Part shown: piece by piece, positions 53,270 to 63,803 of the stretch
Layout of the letters: every line of letters starts with the position of its first letter
How positions within the stretch are numbered: the stretch's first letter is position 1
Source: Xiphydria camelus
Lineage: Eukaryota; Arthropoda; Insecta; Hymenoptera; Xiphydriidae
Length of the DNA: 64,000 bases
Direction of reading: 5' to 3'
NCBI GenBank assembly: GCA_963678675.1
Contig: OY783195.1
Span: 15,934,264-15,998,263 of the forward strand
Position numbers and translations under genes: made by a program
Notes under the pieces: generated by a model
Databases searched by the model: none
Seen by the model: the letters and a program-made list of their open reading frames with translations, nothing else
Told to the model about the DNA's origin: nothing

Positions 53270-54300
53270 ATAGATTCCTCTACCAAGATGTTCCTAAGTG
53301 TATACAAATTACATATACTGTTCCGTCGCATCGAACGACGGAATTCGGCGTTTTTGATTTATGGCATCCTTCATAATAATTCGCCGACTATATTTAAACG
53401 TGTCATCGGCGATTCGAATATTTCGGCGAACGAAGGTCGTTAATTTACGGTCCCGAACCTTTCTCGGAAGGTACAATCCGAGCCGGCTTAAGGAGAGGAG
53501 TGTCGGATGCAGTCGACAGACAATTAGGGAATTTAATACCTGATTTATCGAGAAAGTCCTTTCATTGCCTTTAGGTAACCTGACGTACCCTCGCGGTCGA
53601 GAACGACCATACGGCTGGCCCGACCGTTAAGTGCGTCACTCAGGTACCGCTAATAACGGCATCTTTGCCCTGTAGGCTTTAGACTTTAGACTCGGAAATT
53701 TCCTAAGCGTCATCTTCGGCTCCGCCGACGCTCCTCCTCCCAGCCAATCAGGGGGCATCGCGTCAGCCCACGCTATCCCTTCCATTGATCTGTTTTGCGC
53801 ACATATAAACTGGGACTAAACGCGCGTCCTTTAATGTATCACAAATTATCAAACGTGTCGTACGTGTCGTACTCCGCCGATCAACCTCACTCGGAATCAG
53901 CAAGTTAATCCGATTCTACGTCGTATTTGGTATCGCGGAACGTGGATAGTACATTCAGGTTTCAGTCCTTTATCTGAACACGACTCAGTTACATTCGCTC
54001 CCTTTGTCAATAGGCCATTGCGTGCCAGCCGACGGATTGAAGTTCTGAGTTCGTACCGCGTTAATTCAGCTCATTCAATAGTAAAATCATTATAAACCAA
54101 CCTTTCTGTATCTTGTTATTCTAATATACGGTTATTAAATTTAGTGAGTGCAATGTATAGTTATTGAACTAGCCGATCGGTTTGAATCTCCCCTTTCGGT
54201 CGTTCGGTTAAAATATCTAATAGCCGCGTCACGCATAGTGTCCTCGGGATTTACGACCCCGAGGAGATCCGATTAAATCATCGCGCGGCGACCGAACAGA
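53270..54300 (+). repeat. LTR-like region with promoter elements
   Basis: GC-richer block with CCAAT (AGCCAATCAG, 53740), a TATA-type box CACATATAAACTGGG (53800), and a 3' part repeated at 52300-52470. No coding sequence. It could be a solo LTR, but I could not fix TG...CA ends or a target duplication. Confidence 0.4.
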
Positions 54301-54794
54301 ACATATACTATATTATCTGCATAATGACGTTATGATAGCAGCACTGCATATTGCTTTATAATTGCATCACGAATTGATGAGTATTGCATACCTTCCCTTC
54401 TTCTTCAACCTGCTTGTTATTTTTCTTTTTCTCGTTCTCATATACATTATCAGTAGTGTTGTATACTTTTCTATCCTTGTTAATAGATTCTACACTTTGT
54501 GTATACATATACGTATATGTATGCGTTCCAAACGACAATGCATAATCACCATAATACAAGGAAAATAATATTTAATTCACATCTAATCATTCGTACCTAA
54601 TAATTATAAGTATAACAGTACAGAAAATGTATTACTCCTTAGAAGCTTTTATTGTACGCCCAGATACCATAGACGTATCCCCATCGTGTATGTCTGCTGT
54701 GCTCTGGGGGGTCAGAATTAGAATGACCATAGACGAGGTATACAATTGATAATCCAAGAGATGGCACTGATTTCAAGCTCATTTCAATTTCTTA
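54301..54794. other. Non-coding stretch
   Basis: AT-rich, with the palindrome GTATACATATACGTATATGTAT near 54498. The two opposing 67-68-codon frames are shadows of each other without family features. Confidence 0.4.
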
Positions 54795-55049
54795 CATATC
54801 GAGGGTCAAAACACAGAACCTCGTAGCTAACATGAAATAAATGCAATACCGCTTAAGTAGCTCAATTTTTTAAAAAGCAAAATGTTATGGTAGTTTTTAA
54901 AATTGTTTCCTCTCCTAATTGCTTTGAGCTACTTTATCACCGAAAAAAATGTTTAACTCACTTAAAATTACAAAGTCATAGTTTTTAGTCTCTCCTGTAA
55001 AATTTCCTTTTCGTCAGTTCCGAGATCCTGCGTTTTGACCCTCGATATG
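54795..55049. mobile_element. TA-flanked MITE, 255 bp
   Basis: Ends CATATCGAGGGTCAAAACAC and GCGTTTTGACCCTCGATATG, extended to about 37 bp, with TA at 54793-54794 and 55050-55051. Non-coding core. Confidence 0.8.
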
Positions 55050-55391
55050 TATTTTAAATATTAAAGTACGCATATTAAATCTCAGCAACAGCGTTTGAAA
55101 ATTCAGGACGGCACTTGAACTTCAGGTGCAACATCATTTCTCCATTCAGCGGCTTCAAAATTTATGATGACTCTTATAACATTTAGGTATATACATTACT
55201 TATAAAATATTCATCGAAGTATTTAAGACGTGCTTCTGAAAAGGTACCTTCCACTTGGAATTTTAGCCAAGAAAATGAATATTGAAATACAGTAATAAGT
55301 ATTCCAATGCTACTAAAAATTCAGGTACTTTCAATTCTTAACCTTTTAGCGGCGGGGAAATTTCAGTTAAACTCGACTTCTTGTTAGACGT

Positions 55392-56052
55392 ACTTCTGTA
55401 CTTAGCATTTACCGGGCACCCAGTCCTTTTTGGACCATTGTACACGAGCCACACTTGGGGCAACTCAGACAGAGAGGGATCCCCCCTCCGCCCACAACCC
55501 CCGGTGAGCCCAGGGCCTCCATGCAGACGGCCATGCAGGAGTTCCTTAGCCCTCCCAGGTGTCCCAACCAGAGGGGGGGCACCTCCCTGCCCTCACTCAC
55601 CGGGGAAGGGGGTCCTCAATGTAGAAGCCCCCCCTCCCCACCCCGAGTACAGCCGGTCTTAGCTCGATCCCCGGATCCCGGAAAAATTATTTTTCCGCAA
55701 GCCGGGATTCGAACCCTACCGTATGTCCGTCTCTGTACTGGCCAGTTTAAAAGTTACCTTCGGATACGCTTGGTCGGTAATCGAGACATTTATACCGTAA
55801 TTATAATTATTTTCGTAATTTCCATTATTCACAAATTCACAATTTCGAGGTTAGACGCCTCGATCTCCCGAATTGACATCAACTCTAACTGCCGAATCGA
55901 CTTCTACCGTATTAAATGACTCGAGTACCGACCAAGCCTATCCGAAGGTAACTTTCAAACTGGCCAGTACAGAGACGGACATACGGTAGACCTATCGCCC
56001 AAGCAGTCCTCGAGAGGCCAGCACTTTAACCACTCGACCACTGCCGGCGACC
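55392..56052 (-). mobile_element. tRNA-derived SINE split by a hairpin
   Basis: Flanked by an 11-bp duplication TTGTTAGACGT (55381-55391 and 56053-56063). Minus strand: a Ser-tRNA-like head GCAGTGGTCGAGTGGTTAAA (A box) and, beyond the hairpin, GGGTTCGAATCCCGGC (B box), then a G-rich body with CCCAAGTGTGGCTCG near the end. The hairpin (55717-55988) separates A and B boxes by about 270 bp extra, so Pol III transcription is unlikely. The long duplication shows LINE-type mobilization. Confidence 0.8.
55717..55988. repeat. Foldback inserted between SINE A and B boxes
   Basis: Arms of about 88 bp: TACCGTATGTCCGTCTCTGT and its complement ACAGAGACGGACATACGGTA, with GCTTGGTCGGTAATCGAG / CTCGAGTACCGACCAAGC inside. 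The middle shares CACAAATTCACAATTTCGAG and GAATTGACATCAACTC with the foldback at 24218-24553. Confidence 0.8.
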
Positions 56053-57015
56053 TTGTTAGACGTGAAATTTATAAATAAAACAATGAATTTCCTATTCGGA
56101 GGCCCCGATCTGACTGCTGGTCGATATATCGACCACCACCGGCTGCAATGCAAAGTCCAATGAAAAAAATTTGGCAGGAAGGATTATCGCTCAAAACTTA
56201 TTACTCGGGGTTTTTTTGGGTTGCTTATTACGATGCTGATGTCCAAATCGGTCTATTCTCAAATCCGAGATGAATGCAATATGGCGGATGATGAATTCCA
56301 GAAATTTTTAGAATTTGAAGATTATGGTCCGAAACTTGTTACTCGGGGGTTTTTGGGGTCACTCATTATGATGCTGATGTCCAAATCGATTTATTCTCAA
56401 ATCCAATATGGCGGATGATGAATTCCAGAAGTTTATAAAAATTTGAAGATTATTGTCCACAATTTTTACTCGAGGTTTTCCGGGGTCGCTGATTTTTTTC
56501 GTATTCAGCGCTTAAAAAACGTGAGCATACCAACTTTAAGGACAAAATAGTAATAACAACAAAACAGTCACTTTGGATTTGGGAATCTTGGATTTGAAAA
56601 TAAACCGGTTTGGACATCAGCATCGTAATGAGTGACCCCAAAAATCCCAGTAACAACTGTTGAGCAATAATCTTCAAATTTTGATAAACTTCTGGAATTC
56701 ATCATATGCCATATTGGATCCGCCATCTTGGATATGAGAATAGACAGATTTGTACATCAGAATGGTAACGAGTGATCTCGAAAACCCCAGAGTAAGAAGT
56801 TTTGGACCATTATCTTCAAATTTTGATAAATTCCTGGAATTCATCATCCGCCATGTTGGATTTGCCATCTTAGATTCAAGTTCATTCAAGGTGAAAAATG
56901 CTTCCAGGAATTTTCACACTATTTTTCCCGTTTCAACGCATGAATTATTCCTGAAAATATTAGTCATTCCATGGCTGGTCAATATACCCCTGGCGTTAAA
57001 AGGTTTGAATCTTAA

Positions 57016-57897
57016 CCCCTTACTGCATGGTGTGCCATATATGGTAAATGAAATACTTTGATATAGTTTACACCCTCTATACATCTATATATTGAACTAT
57101 AGCCTAAATTGAACCACAAATATCTGTCCATTTACATTTATTTTACATGAAATCTGCATTACCTACAAAATGAAACTTCGTTTTTGGGAAATAAATAGTT
57201 TAACAGCCAATCCCGTCAGACAAACATCTTATGCGCATAACCTGCGAATTTCTAGTGGCAATTCCCACTGATTTTGCAAGTTATTGAAAATAAAAAATTG
57301 TTTTGTGTGTATTGGTATTTTCTTCGATTTCTGGCAAAAAATTGGGAAGGTAAGAAACATACTTTTTGAAAAACCAATAGAAATTACTCTGTACCATATA
57401 TATCACACTATGCAGCGGAAAAAACAATAACACAGTCACACAAAAAATAAAAAGTGGGGTATACTTTTGATACGATATGTTATCCGCAGTAATTTTGCCT
57501 CCTGATCATGAATCCGGTGTCAAAATTTGGCCATTACACCAAATTTTTTTTTAATCTCAAAAAACCAGCCAGAGATCATGATTTTCAAAAAGTTAATGGA
57601 CTTAAACAATATCCAGACTGCCCTGGAAAGAGTTTCATTTGTCAAAAATGTGAAATATATCTGTGTCTGTATAAAGACAGAAATTGTTTCTTGAAGTGCC
57701 ATACCGAATAAGACCACATACCTAGCTATTATGTCTTAACTGCATAGTGTGCCATATATGGCACATTAGGTTTTTCTCGAAAATAAATATTAATTTTTGC
57801 AAAAAATAGTCTTTTAGTGTTATTTTCTTCTATAAAAGGTCAAAATTAACCTACAGAATTTTTCTTTTAAAAATATAAAAAATCATGCAGTAAGGGG
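57016..57897 (+). mobile_element. piggyBac-type element with 14-bp TIRs
   Basis: TTAA at 57012-57015 and 57898-57901; exact inverted ends CCCCTTACTGCATG. Subterminal motif GTGCCATATATGG occurs near the left end (57032) and again at 57747. The outside flanks are themselves inverted (GGTTTGAATC before and GATTCAAACC after), so the target was a palindrome centred on TTAA. Retains the transposase C-terminus (57502-57711). Confidence 0.85.
57502..57711 (+). pseudogene. piggyBac transposase C-terminal cysteine-rich domain
   Basis: Encodes YPDCPGKSFICQKCEIYLCL, then YKDRNCFLKCHTE and a stop. The spacing of Cys (CxxC...C...CF..CH) matches the C-terminal zinc-binding domain of piggyBac transposases, which binds the terminal repeats. 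The catalytic DDD core is absent, consistent with an internally deleted element. Confidence 0.7.
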
Positions 57898-58130
57898 TTA
57901 AGATTCAAACCATTTTTAAAAGTGTAAATAATCCGACGGTCGCCGCTTAGACTATGTTGCCTGCCCAACCATACGATCGCTAGCAATTCAGCTATTTCGC
58001 CGTAATTCGTATACGCCCATGAATTGCCAGCAACAGTTTGTTTTGCAAATTTTGGTAAGAGAACACATCGATACTCGAAAAACCAAATTTTTATAAAACT
58101 TGCATCATTAAAAATATTGCATCACATATA

Positions 58131-58420
58131 CGAGGGCTGTTCAAAAAGTAATGATAAAAACGTTCTACAGAAAAAAATATTTATTCAGTCTTTTCAATCT
58201 ACATGCTTTTTTTCGAAGTAACCCCCCTCGGTTCTAATACACTTTTTCCCACAGTTCCTGCCACTTTTTAAACACGAATGCTAGACCATCTTTCATGAGC
58301 TCCTTGCAGCGCGCCTCCACAACTTTGACCACCTTGTGATTGGTCTTGAATTTCCGTCCCCTGAGTGGAAACTTGACTTCGGGGAGAACGGCCAGAATAG
58401 GCCAGGGCAATTAAGATCGC
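58131..58420 (-). pseudogene. mariner 3' end with transposase C-terminus
   Basis: TA (58129-58130) plus terminus CGAGGGCTGTTCAAAAAGTA, then, on the minus strand, a C-terminal segment including PLRGRKFKTNHKVVKVV, FKKWQELWEK and EGGYFEKKHVD in shifting frames. The pattern FP-LK--LRG-RF--D--V and KRW-KC----G-YFEK is that of mariner transposase tails. The catalytic part is absent. Confidence 0.65.
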
Positions 58421-58439
58421 TCGTGGGACAAAATGCCCT

Positions 58440-58884
58440 AAAGCTGATTTATGCGGGGTTATTTAGCTTGTGTGGCCCTGATTAACATACTTAAAGTCCC
58501 CATCCCTCCGAGGGTGCAAACAACCCCAAAACTACCCTTCAAGGTACATTTTTTTAGTTTTTCTCAAATATCTTAAAAACGGCTCTTTTTTTTTGAAAAA
58601 ATGAAAGAGACAAAAATACAAGCCGATAAAATTACCTATAAAATGGTATATAGCAGTGCATAATTTTTTGGAAACCAGTGGCGAACTGGAAGCGTTTAAA
58701 ATTGCGAAACGTACATCCACCCTCAATATTACGTTTTACGCAGTGAAAATACTTCTAGTTAGTTTATTTAAGACAATGGAATGTTAAAACATTGCGAAAA
58801 AAGTAAAAAATATATATGTATAATAAATATAAATATATATAAAAAATAAAATATAAAAGTAAACATATATATATATATATATGC
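58440..58884. other. Non-coding stretch
   Basis: A/T-rich with an ATATAT microsatellite near 58865. No recognised frame. Confidence 0.4.
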
Positions 58885-59127
58885 GTAACGTGTAGTTCGA
58901 GGACATTTCCGTGCACTGATCGGTTACTTCGGGGACATTTGTGTACTTTGAGGACAGCCCCCGAAATTTTTACTCATGAAGTGTATACTTTGAGGACAGT
59001 CCCCGAAATCATCTACGCAAGTCTTACGTGTAGTTCGAGGACAGCCAAAATTGGTGTTACTTTGGGGACAGTCCCCAAAGTAACAATACATTAATCGGTT
59101 TCTTTGAGGACTGTCCTTGAAATAACA
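58885..59127. repeat. Irregular array of GAGGACAGTCCCC motifs
   Basis: About eight occurrences of TTTGAGGACAGTCCCCGAAA-like words in direct and inverted forms with uneven spacing (58898, 58927, 58950, 58991, 59034, 59062, 59110 approximately). The best unit, TTTGGGGACAGTCCCCAAA, is itself a perfect palindrome. No coding sequence. Confidence 0.7.
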
Positions 59128-59544
59128 ATTTATAAGAAGGGCAACTTTAATTACGTTTTTAATTGAAAGCAACTATCCAGAAAGTAATTAATATTGCAAT
59201 GACTTTGCTTAAATTTAATTTTATAAATACTTGCGCTCAAATATATTATTGCAAAATTGTAATAATATTGCAATATATTCAAGAATTTATAATTTCAAAA
59301 TAAATCAATTTTATTTAAATTCTTGTAAAATTATCTACCAACGTTGGGAAAAAATTTCTTTGAGAAATCACTAAGCAGCATCTCAAACAACAACGATTCT
59401 AGACATTTTTACTGTAATAAAAAACTGTCGTGAGTATACATTTCCAGGAGGAAATAACGTACACTTCTAAAAATTACAATACAGTTACAGTTTAAACAGC
59501 TAGCTGACTCTCCGGCGACACCTTTAAAGTGTTAGACGTCGAAA
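59128..59544. other. Non-coding stretch
   Basis: AT-rich. No protein or structural RNA recognised. Confidence 0.4.
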
Positions 59545-59666
59545 ATTTAACCTCTTTCTCTTTCTCGCTCGGGAGAGAAGTCATTGCCCGATTATAAGTA
59601 CAGTCATCCCCCGCACTAGCTCGGGGGATATTTCCGCTAGTGCGGATTCATTAAAGCGTGAAAAAA

Positions 59667-60062
59667 AGCAGGGGGCCTTTCTCGAGTCACTCGCAAAGTT
59701 ACGTATACGCATCTTAGCCAATAGACCAATCAGGACCAAGTATTCCGTTGTGGTGGGGATCCTGATTGGCCTACTCACTAAGAAACGTATACCAGGTCTT
59801 TGCGTATGTGTTGACATAGAAATCGTGCGAGTGCGAGTGAGAACGCGGATTAACACTCGTGAACCCATAAGAGTTTCTCTGTCGCATACTCCAACTGGAC
59901 AAGTCCTAGAAGGACGGAGAATGTGCGACAGAGAAACTCTTATGGGTTCACCAGTGTTAATCCGCGTTCTCACTCGCACTCGCACGATTCCTATGTCAAC
60001 ACATACGCAAAAAGACCTGGTACGTTTCTCTTGCGAGTGACTCGAAAAAGGGGGCTCAGCAG
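59667..60062. repeat. Foldback with nested small hairpin
   Basis: The arms begin CGAGTCACTCGCAA/TTGCGAGTGACTCG and continue through ATCGTGCGAGTGCGAGTGAG and GAAACTCTTATGGGTTCAC on the inner side; loop about 30 bp near 59890. A second inverted pair (ACCAATCAGGACC/GGATCCTGATTGG, 59728-59770) lies only in the left arm, so it was inserted after the hairpin formed. Confidence 0.8.
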
Positions 60063-60339
60063 GGGTTCGGACCCTCGGTGCTTCTACAGTATCGTATCAA
60101 CGAACTGAAAATGAGTGACCAAGTCTTTCCAAGTGTTCTATTCTGTTATTCCTACATTGATTAGTGTAATGATAAGTAATTATAATTTATAATTTGTAAG
60201 AGTCGGACGATTTCTACTTTTCCTTCCCCCGACATCGTATTCATACTTCAAAATTTCAACGAAAACTGACTAAAATTTGTTTGCATCTGTTTGTCAGTAA
60301 GGAATACGGCACTGCTAGATATGGAAATATGCACATTAC

Positions 60340-61047
60340 GGAAAGTAGTAGTTTCATTTTACAAAGTGTGTACAGCACCGTATTTTCGAATAGTTTTTCT
60401 TAAAAATGAACGCACAACATGTAGAAAATATGTCACCTAATTAGGAGTATGATTAATAAGAATAAAATACCTAAATGGGATTATTGAAATAAAAAATTGA
60501 AACTCTTTCTCGGGGAATAAGTAATTAAGTTAACATTGCCGAGGAAGAGTAAAAACATTTAAAGGAAATTATATTTATTAAGTTACCTAATTTGTTTTCA
60601 AAATATTATACATTAATTGGTACATAAGTAGGTAAAAAAGTACAAAAAACATATTATAACCTGTATACAGTTACATGTTATCTGAAACTATTACATGCTC
60701 GACTCCTTATTGTTATTCCCAACTGTTAAAAAAATTGTTCGGCACGTTATTTTGGAACTCGGACTTTTACATAAAATAGGAAAGCATACTAGGCTATAAA
60801 ACTAAAAAATACATGTACATCCAAATGTTTTTTACTCTTCCTGAGCAATGTCAACTTAATTATCTATTCCGAGAAAGAGTTCCATTTTTTTATTTTAATA
60901 ATCCCATTTAGGTATTGTATTCATATTAATCATAATCCTAATTAGGTGACATATTTTCTACATGTTGTGCATTCATTTTTTAAGAGAAACTATCCTCAAA
61001 TTCAAAAATGCAGTGCTGTACACACTTTGTAAAATGAAACAACTACC
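60340..61047. repeat. Foldback with about 215-bp arms
   Basis: GTTTCATTTTACAAAGTGTG in the left arm mirrors CACACTTTGTAAAATGAAAC in the right. Further matched blocks are CATGTAGAAAATATGTCACC and AACTCTTTCTCGG. The arms differ at scattered positions, so the palindrome is not very recent. The middle (60555-60833) is unique AT-rich DNA. Confidence 0.8.
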
Positions 61048-61478
61048 TACTCTCTTATAATCGGGCCCTGACTTCTCCCCCGAGCGAGAAAGAGACTAAG
61101 CGGCCCTGACTTCTCTCTCGAGCGAGAAAGAGACCGCACGTGTCGATGTTTATGCGGCGGTTAGCGTATTCGGAAACTGCAGTCTAACCGCCGGTTGAAG
61201 TTCAACCTTCGGTTAACCGGACTTTATAATACCGGCCCTCTCTCTTATCGTCACTTGAACACTCTTGTTTTAAAAATTATATGATGCGACATTGTAACTA
61301 ATGTAAATTTTTCTTTGAAACAAGGAAAATAATGCCTCTATATACCGAGGAAAATCATGCAGCATTATATCTGACTCGGCTAAATTTAATTAACGAAACC
61401 ATGGAATAGTTTTTCAACAATTACCAACTAACGGACAGTTAACAGGGTTTTGTTAGTGCAAAGCGAAAAGTTGTACCC

Positions 61479-61661
61479 ATGATTTCGGAATATGATCTTA
61501 TGTTAATAGGACTAACAGTTGCTTTGTTGTCTGAAAAAAAGAAAGAGATAAAGCGCAAATGTTCGAAATGGGTAAAACAGTGGTTAATAAATCGAGAAGT
61601 GTATTTGCATATGCACTTAATCAACAAATTACAACTGGAACTTGATTATTATCGAAATTAG
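61479..61661 (+). pseudogene. PIF/Harbinger transposase N-terminal fragment
   Basis: A 60-codon frame: MISEYDLMLIGLTVALLSEK, then KRKCSKWVKQWLINREVY and LHMHLINKLQLELDYYRN. HARBI1-like transposases have a conserved N-terminal W-(V/K)-WL-(K/R)R---H--L--EL--E--D-(Y/F)RN-LRM pattern. The match ends just before LRM with a stop, and a MITE follows at 61676. The DDE core is not found. A terminus resembling Harbinger (complement of AGGGCCGGTATTATAAAGTC) lies upstream at 61220-61239, facing the other way. Confidence 0.55.
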
Positions 61662-61675
61662 GCAATATCTGCCTA

Positions 61676-61894
61676 GGTACACCCAGGGACACGAAATCTG
61701 TCGCTGGTGACTATTTTAAATTTTATTTTTAAACGTACTAACCAATGATAAATAATCCTCATACTTTCATTAACGAGAGTAGACGCCACCGTAGCTAATA
61801 AGGGCATGAGAAATAATTGTTCATTAGTTTAGTATGTTTAAAAATGACATTAAAAAAAGTCACCAGCGACAGATTCCGTGTCCCCGGGTGTACC
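61676..61894. mobile_element. TA-flanked MITE, about 220 bp
   Basis: Ends GGTACACCCAGGGACACGAA and TCCGTGTCCCCGGGTGTACC, about 37 bp in all, with TA outside each. Non-coding. Confidence 0.8.
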
Positions 61895-61896
61895 TA

Positions 61897-62578
61897 CTTC
61901 TGCTCTACTTTCCGTCACACAAACTCTTGGCCTATATTTCTATGGCACCCAACACTTTTCGACAGGCAGGCGAAAAGCATGGCCGGAGATAAATTTTCAA
62001 GCGCCCGCAGTTTTTCGGAAAGCCGAGAGTTCAGGCCGAGCCTTCCGGCCAATATGACCACTACGATTTGCCTGCCGGCTTGCATATCGAAAGACCTGCC
62101 TTCCGGTAAACCGTATCGTGTATGAAGGCCTATAACGAGACGCGCGTCGCTCTATCATAAATTAAGTCATCGAGACGCGCGTACGTTCGTCCCTGGACCG
62201 CACCACGGGACGTCGACGCATCTGATGTCTTCCCGGAGTCTTTCGCACGCCCTTTACTTTCAAACTTTCTCCGAACGAAATTACAGAAATTGAGAAAATA
62301 TTTCTAACGTCATTCTTTCGTTCATTATGAGGAAACAAAGTTCAAGTACCAAAGTTACCTAACTCGACATACGTATATACCTAGCTCTTTGCTGTAGTTT
62401 TGAAAACTTTATGAGCGTTATGAGTATTTGAGACTGATTCGGGTGTTTTTTTTTACAGATGCCTTCTACGAGGGTTATAATTTTTGCTTTGATAATTTTG
62501 GAATAAAATTAGCTTTTTTTTTTAACTTTTTGAGTGTAAATGTTTACTTTTTTAATTTGTTTTCCTTCAAAAACATAT
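61897..62578. other. Unassigned stretch
   Basis: The first 230 bp are GC-richer and open in one frame (61817-62125), with no domain I recognise; it may be part of the Harbinger remnant or unrelated. The remainder is AT-rich. No gene called. Confidence 0.4.
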
Positions 62579-62582
62579 TTAA

Positions 62583-62677
62583 CCCTCCGTTAGACGCGTC
62601 AAATTTCTCTTATGCACAATAGGTAGGTAGGTAGTATGACAATAGGTCCGCTGGACCTATAATCGACTAACCGAGGG
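62583..62677. mobile_element. 95-bp TTAA mini-element
   Basis: TTAA at 62579-62582 and 62678-62681; ends CCCTCCGTTAGACG and CGACTAACCGAGGG, with an internal AGGTCCGCTGGACCT inverted pair. The right TTAA is followed at once by a second CCCTCCGTTAGGCG terminus (62682), so two piggyBac-like ends share one TTAA. Confidence 0.65.
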
Positions 62678-62924
62678 TTAACCCTCCGTTAGGCGAGTGG
62701 ATTTTACTAGACGTGTTTTGGGTTTTTGCTGTTTTAAATAAAAGAATGAATGACCAAACATATACAGTCTTGGCATCAGCCGACATAGAGTATAATGCCC
62801 GCTGTTTGAAACATATCGGGTTTCGAAGCACTTGGAGGACGGCTCTGGCAAGTGTTTGGCACACGTCGAGTGGACGTATAGTGCAGTGAAAATAGGCGAT
62901 TTTATTCCATGGAATGCAAATTAA

Positions 62925-63540
62925 TCCGGACAGGATGAAACCTATACCAATCCATAGGGAAAAATTCCCTGCAAAACATATCAAAAGTTCCCAAAAACTT
63001 TGGCCGGGAAATATGTTTAATTAATGAAAAAGTAACAAGAATTGCGGTCGAGCGTCCTTTGAACGCTGATATTTCTCGTTCAATGGGTTCAATGAAATAG
63101 TAGAACTACCATTTTGTAGCGGGGAAAATTTTCTACAAAAAGTAAGCGGAAACCCCTAGCTCAAAGTGTTTCATTTCAGTTTTATTAATGTTTTAAGCTT
63201 CTGCAGCCTCGTAAACGCCAAATAATCGGCTGATCGTTCGGCGTTTAAGACGCTCAGAAGATTAAACATTAATGAAACTAAAACGAAACATTTCCAGCTA
63301 GGTGTTTCCGCTTGTTTTCTATAGTAAATTTTTCACGGTACAAAATGGTAGTTCTACTTTTTTAATTGAGCCCATTGAACGAGAAATATTAGCGTACAAA
63401 GGACGCTCGACCGCGATTCTTGTTACTTTTTCATTAATTAAACATATTTCCCGACCAAAGTTTTTTGGGAACTTTTGATATGTTTTTCAGGGGATTTTTC
63501 CCTATGGATTGGTATAGGTTTCATCCTAGCCGGATTAATT
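62925..63540. repeat. Palindrome with about 300-bp arms and exon-like ends
   Basis: GGATGAAACCTATACCAATC at the left mirrors GATTGGTATAGGTTTCATCC at the right; the loop is about 15 bp near 63229 (AATAATCGGCTGATCG). Both outer ends carry the same short frame, GDFSLWIGIGFILAGLICI (right) and GNFSLWIGIGFILSGLICI (left), preceded by a TTTTTCAG splice-acceptor-like sequence. Confidence 0.85.
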
Positions 63541-63666
63541 TGTATTTCATATGTTATTTCGACTGCACTAATCTGCCACGGAGGATTTGCGGCCTGGGCG
63601 GCTGGTCGGTATGCTATTGAACCGCTAGCGGTCGGTAAAGTGACATCCCAGATAATATATCGCTTC

Positions 63667-63803
63667 TCCAGAAGAACAATGACGCAAGTGCAAATTTTGA
63701 AATTTTTAAATTAAATCCCTCAATAGTCTTAAAAATGACTTTTAATTAAATTTTTTTAATTAAAAATTTTCAAAATTTGCACTTGCGTCATTATTCTTCT
63801 GGA
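63667..63803. mobile_element. Short MITE, about 135 bp
   Basis: Inverted ends TCCAGAAGAACAATGACGCA / TGCGTCATTATTCTTCTGGA, continuing through AGTGCAAATTTTGAAA. Non-coding AT-rich core. Confidence 0.75.

Larger units (their letters stand above)
55342..57003. mobile_element. TTAA-flanked element with SINE insertion
   Basis: Left TTAA (55338-55341) and CCTTTTAGCGGCGGGG; right end CCCCTGGCGTTAAAAGG, where the flank reads TTTG instead of TTAA. The interior has tandem and inverted repeats around GGCGGATGATGAATTCCAGA (56290-56870) similar to 27980-28090. A SINE is inserted at 55392-56052. No transposase. Fits a piggyBac-type MITE family. Confidence 0.6.
59545..61135. repeat. Outer inverted repeat enclosing two foldbacks
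   Basis: CTCTTTCTCTTTCTCGCTCG, GAGAGAAGTCA and CCCGATTATAAG at the left (59551-59600) mirror CTTATAATCGGG, TGACTTCTC and CGAGCGAGAAAGAGA at the right (61052-61095), with a second partial copy of the right end at 61104-61131. It encloses the hairpins at 59667-60062 and 60340-61047. Confidence 0.65.

Noticed and set aside
55381..55919. Pro/Arg-rich proteins
   Set aside because: They fall across a SINE and its hairpin insertion, and composition explains them.
62667..63714. Host receptor or channel gene
   Set aside because: Only a short hydrophobic stretch is shared by the two arms of a palindrome. No flanking exons or motifs support a host gene.
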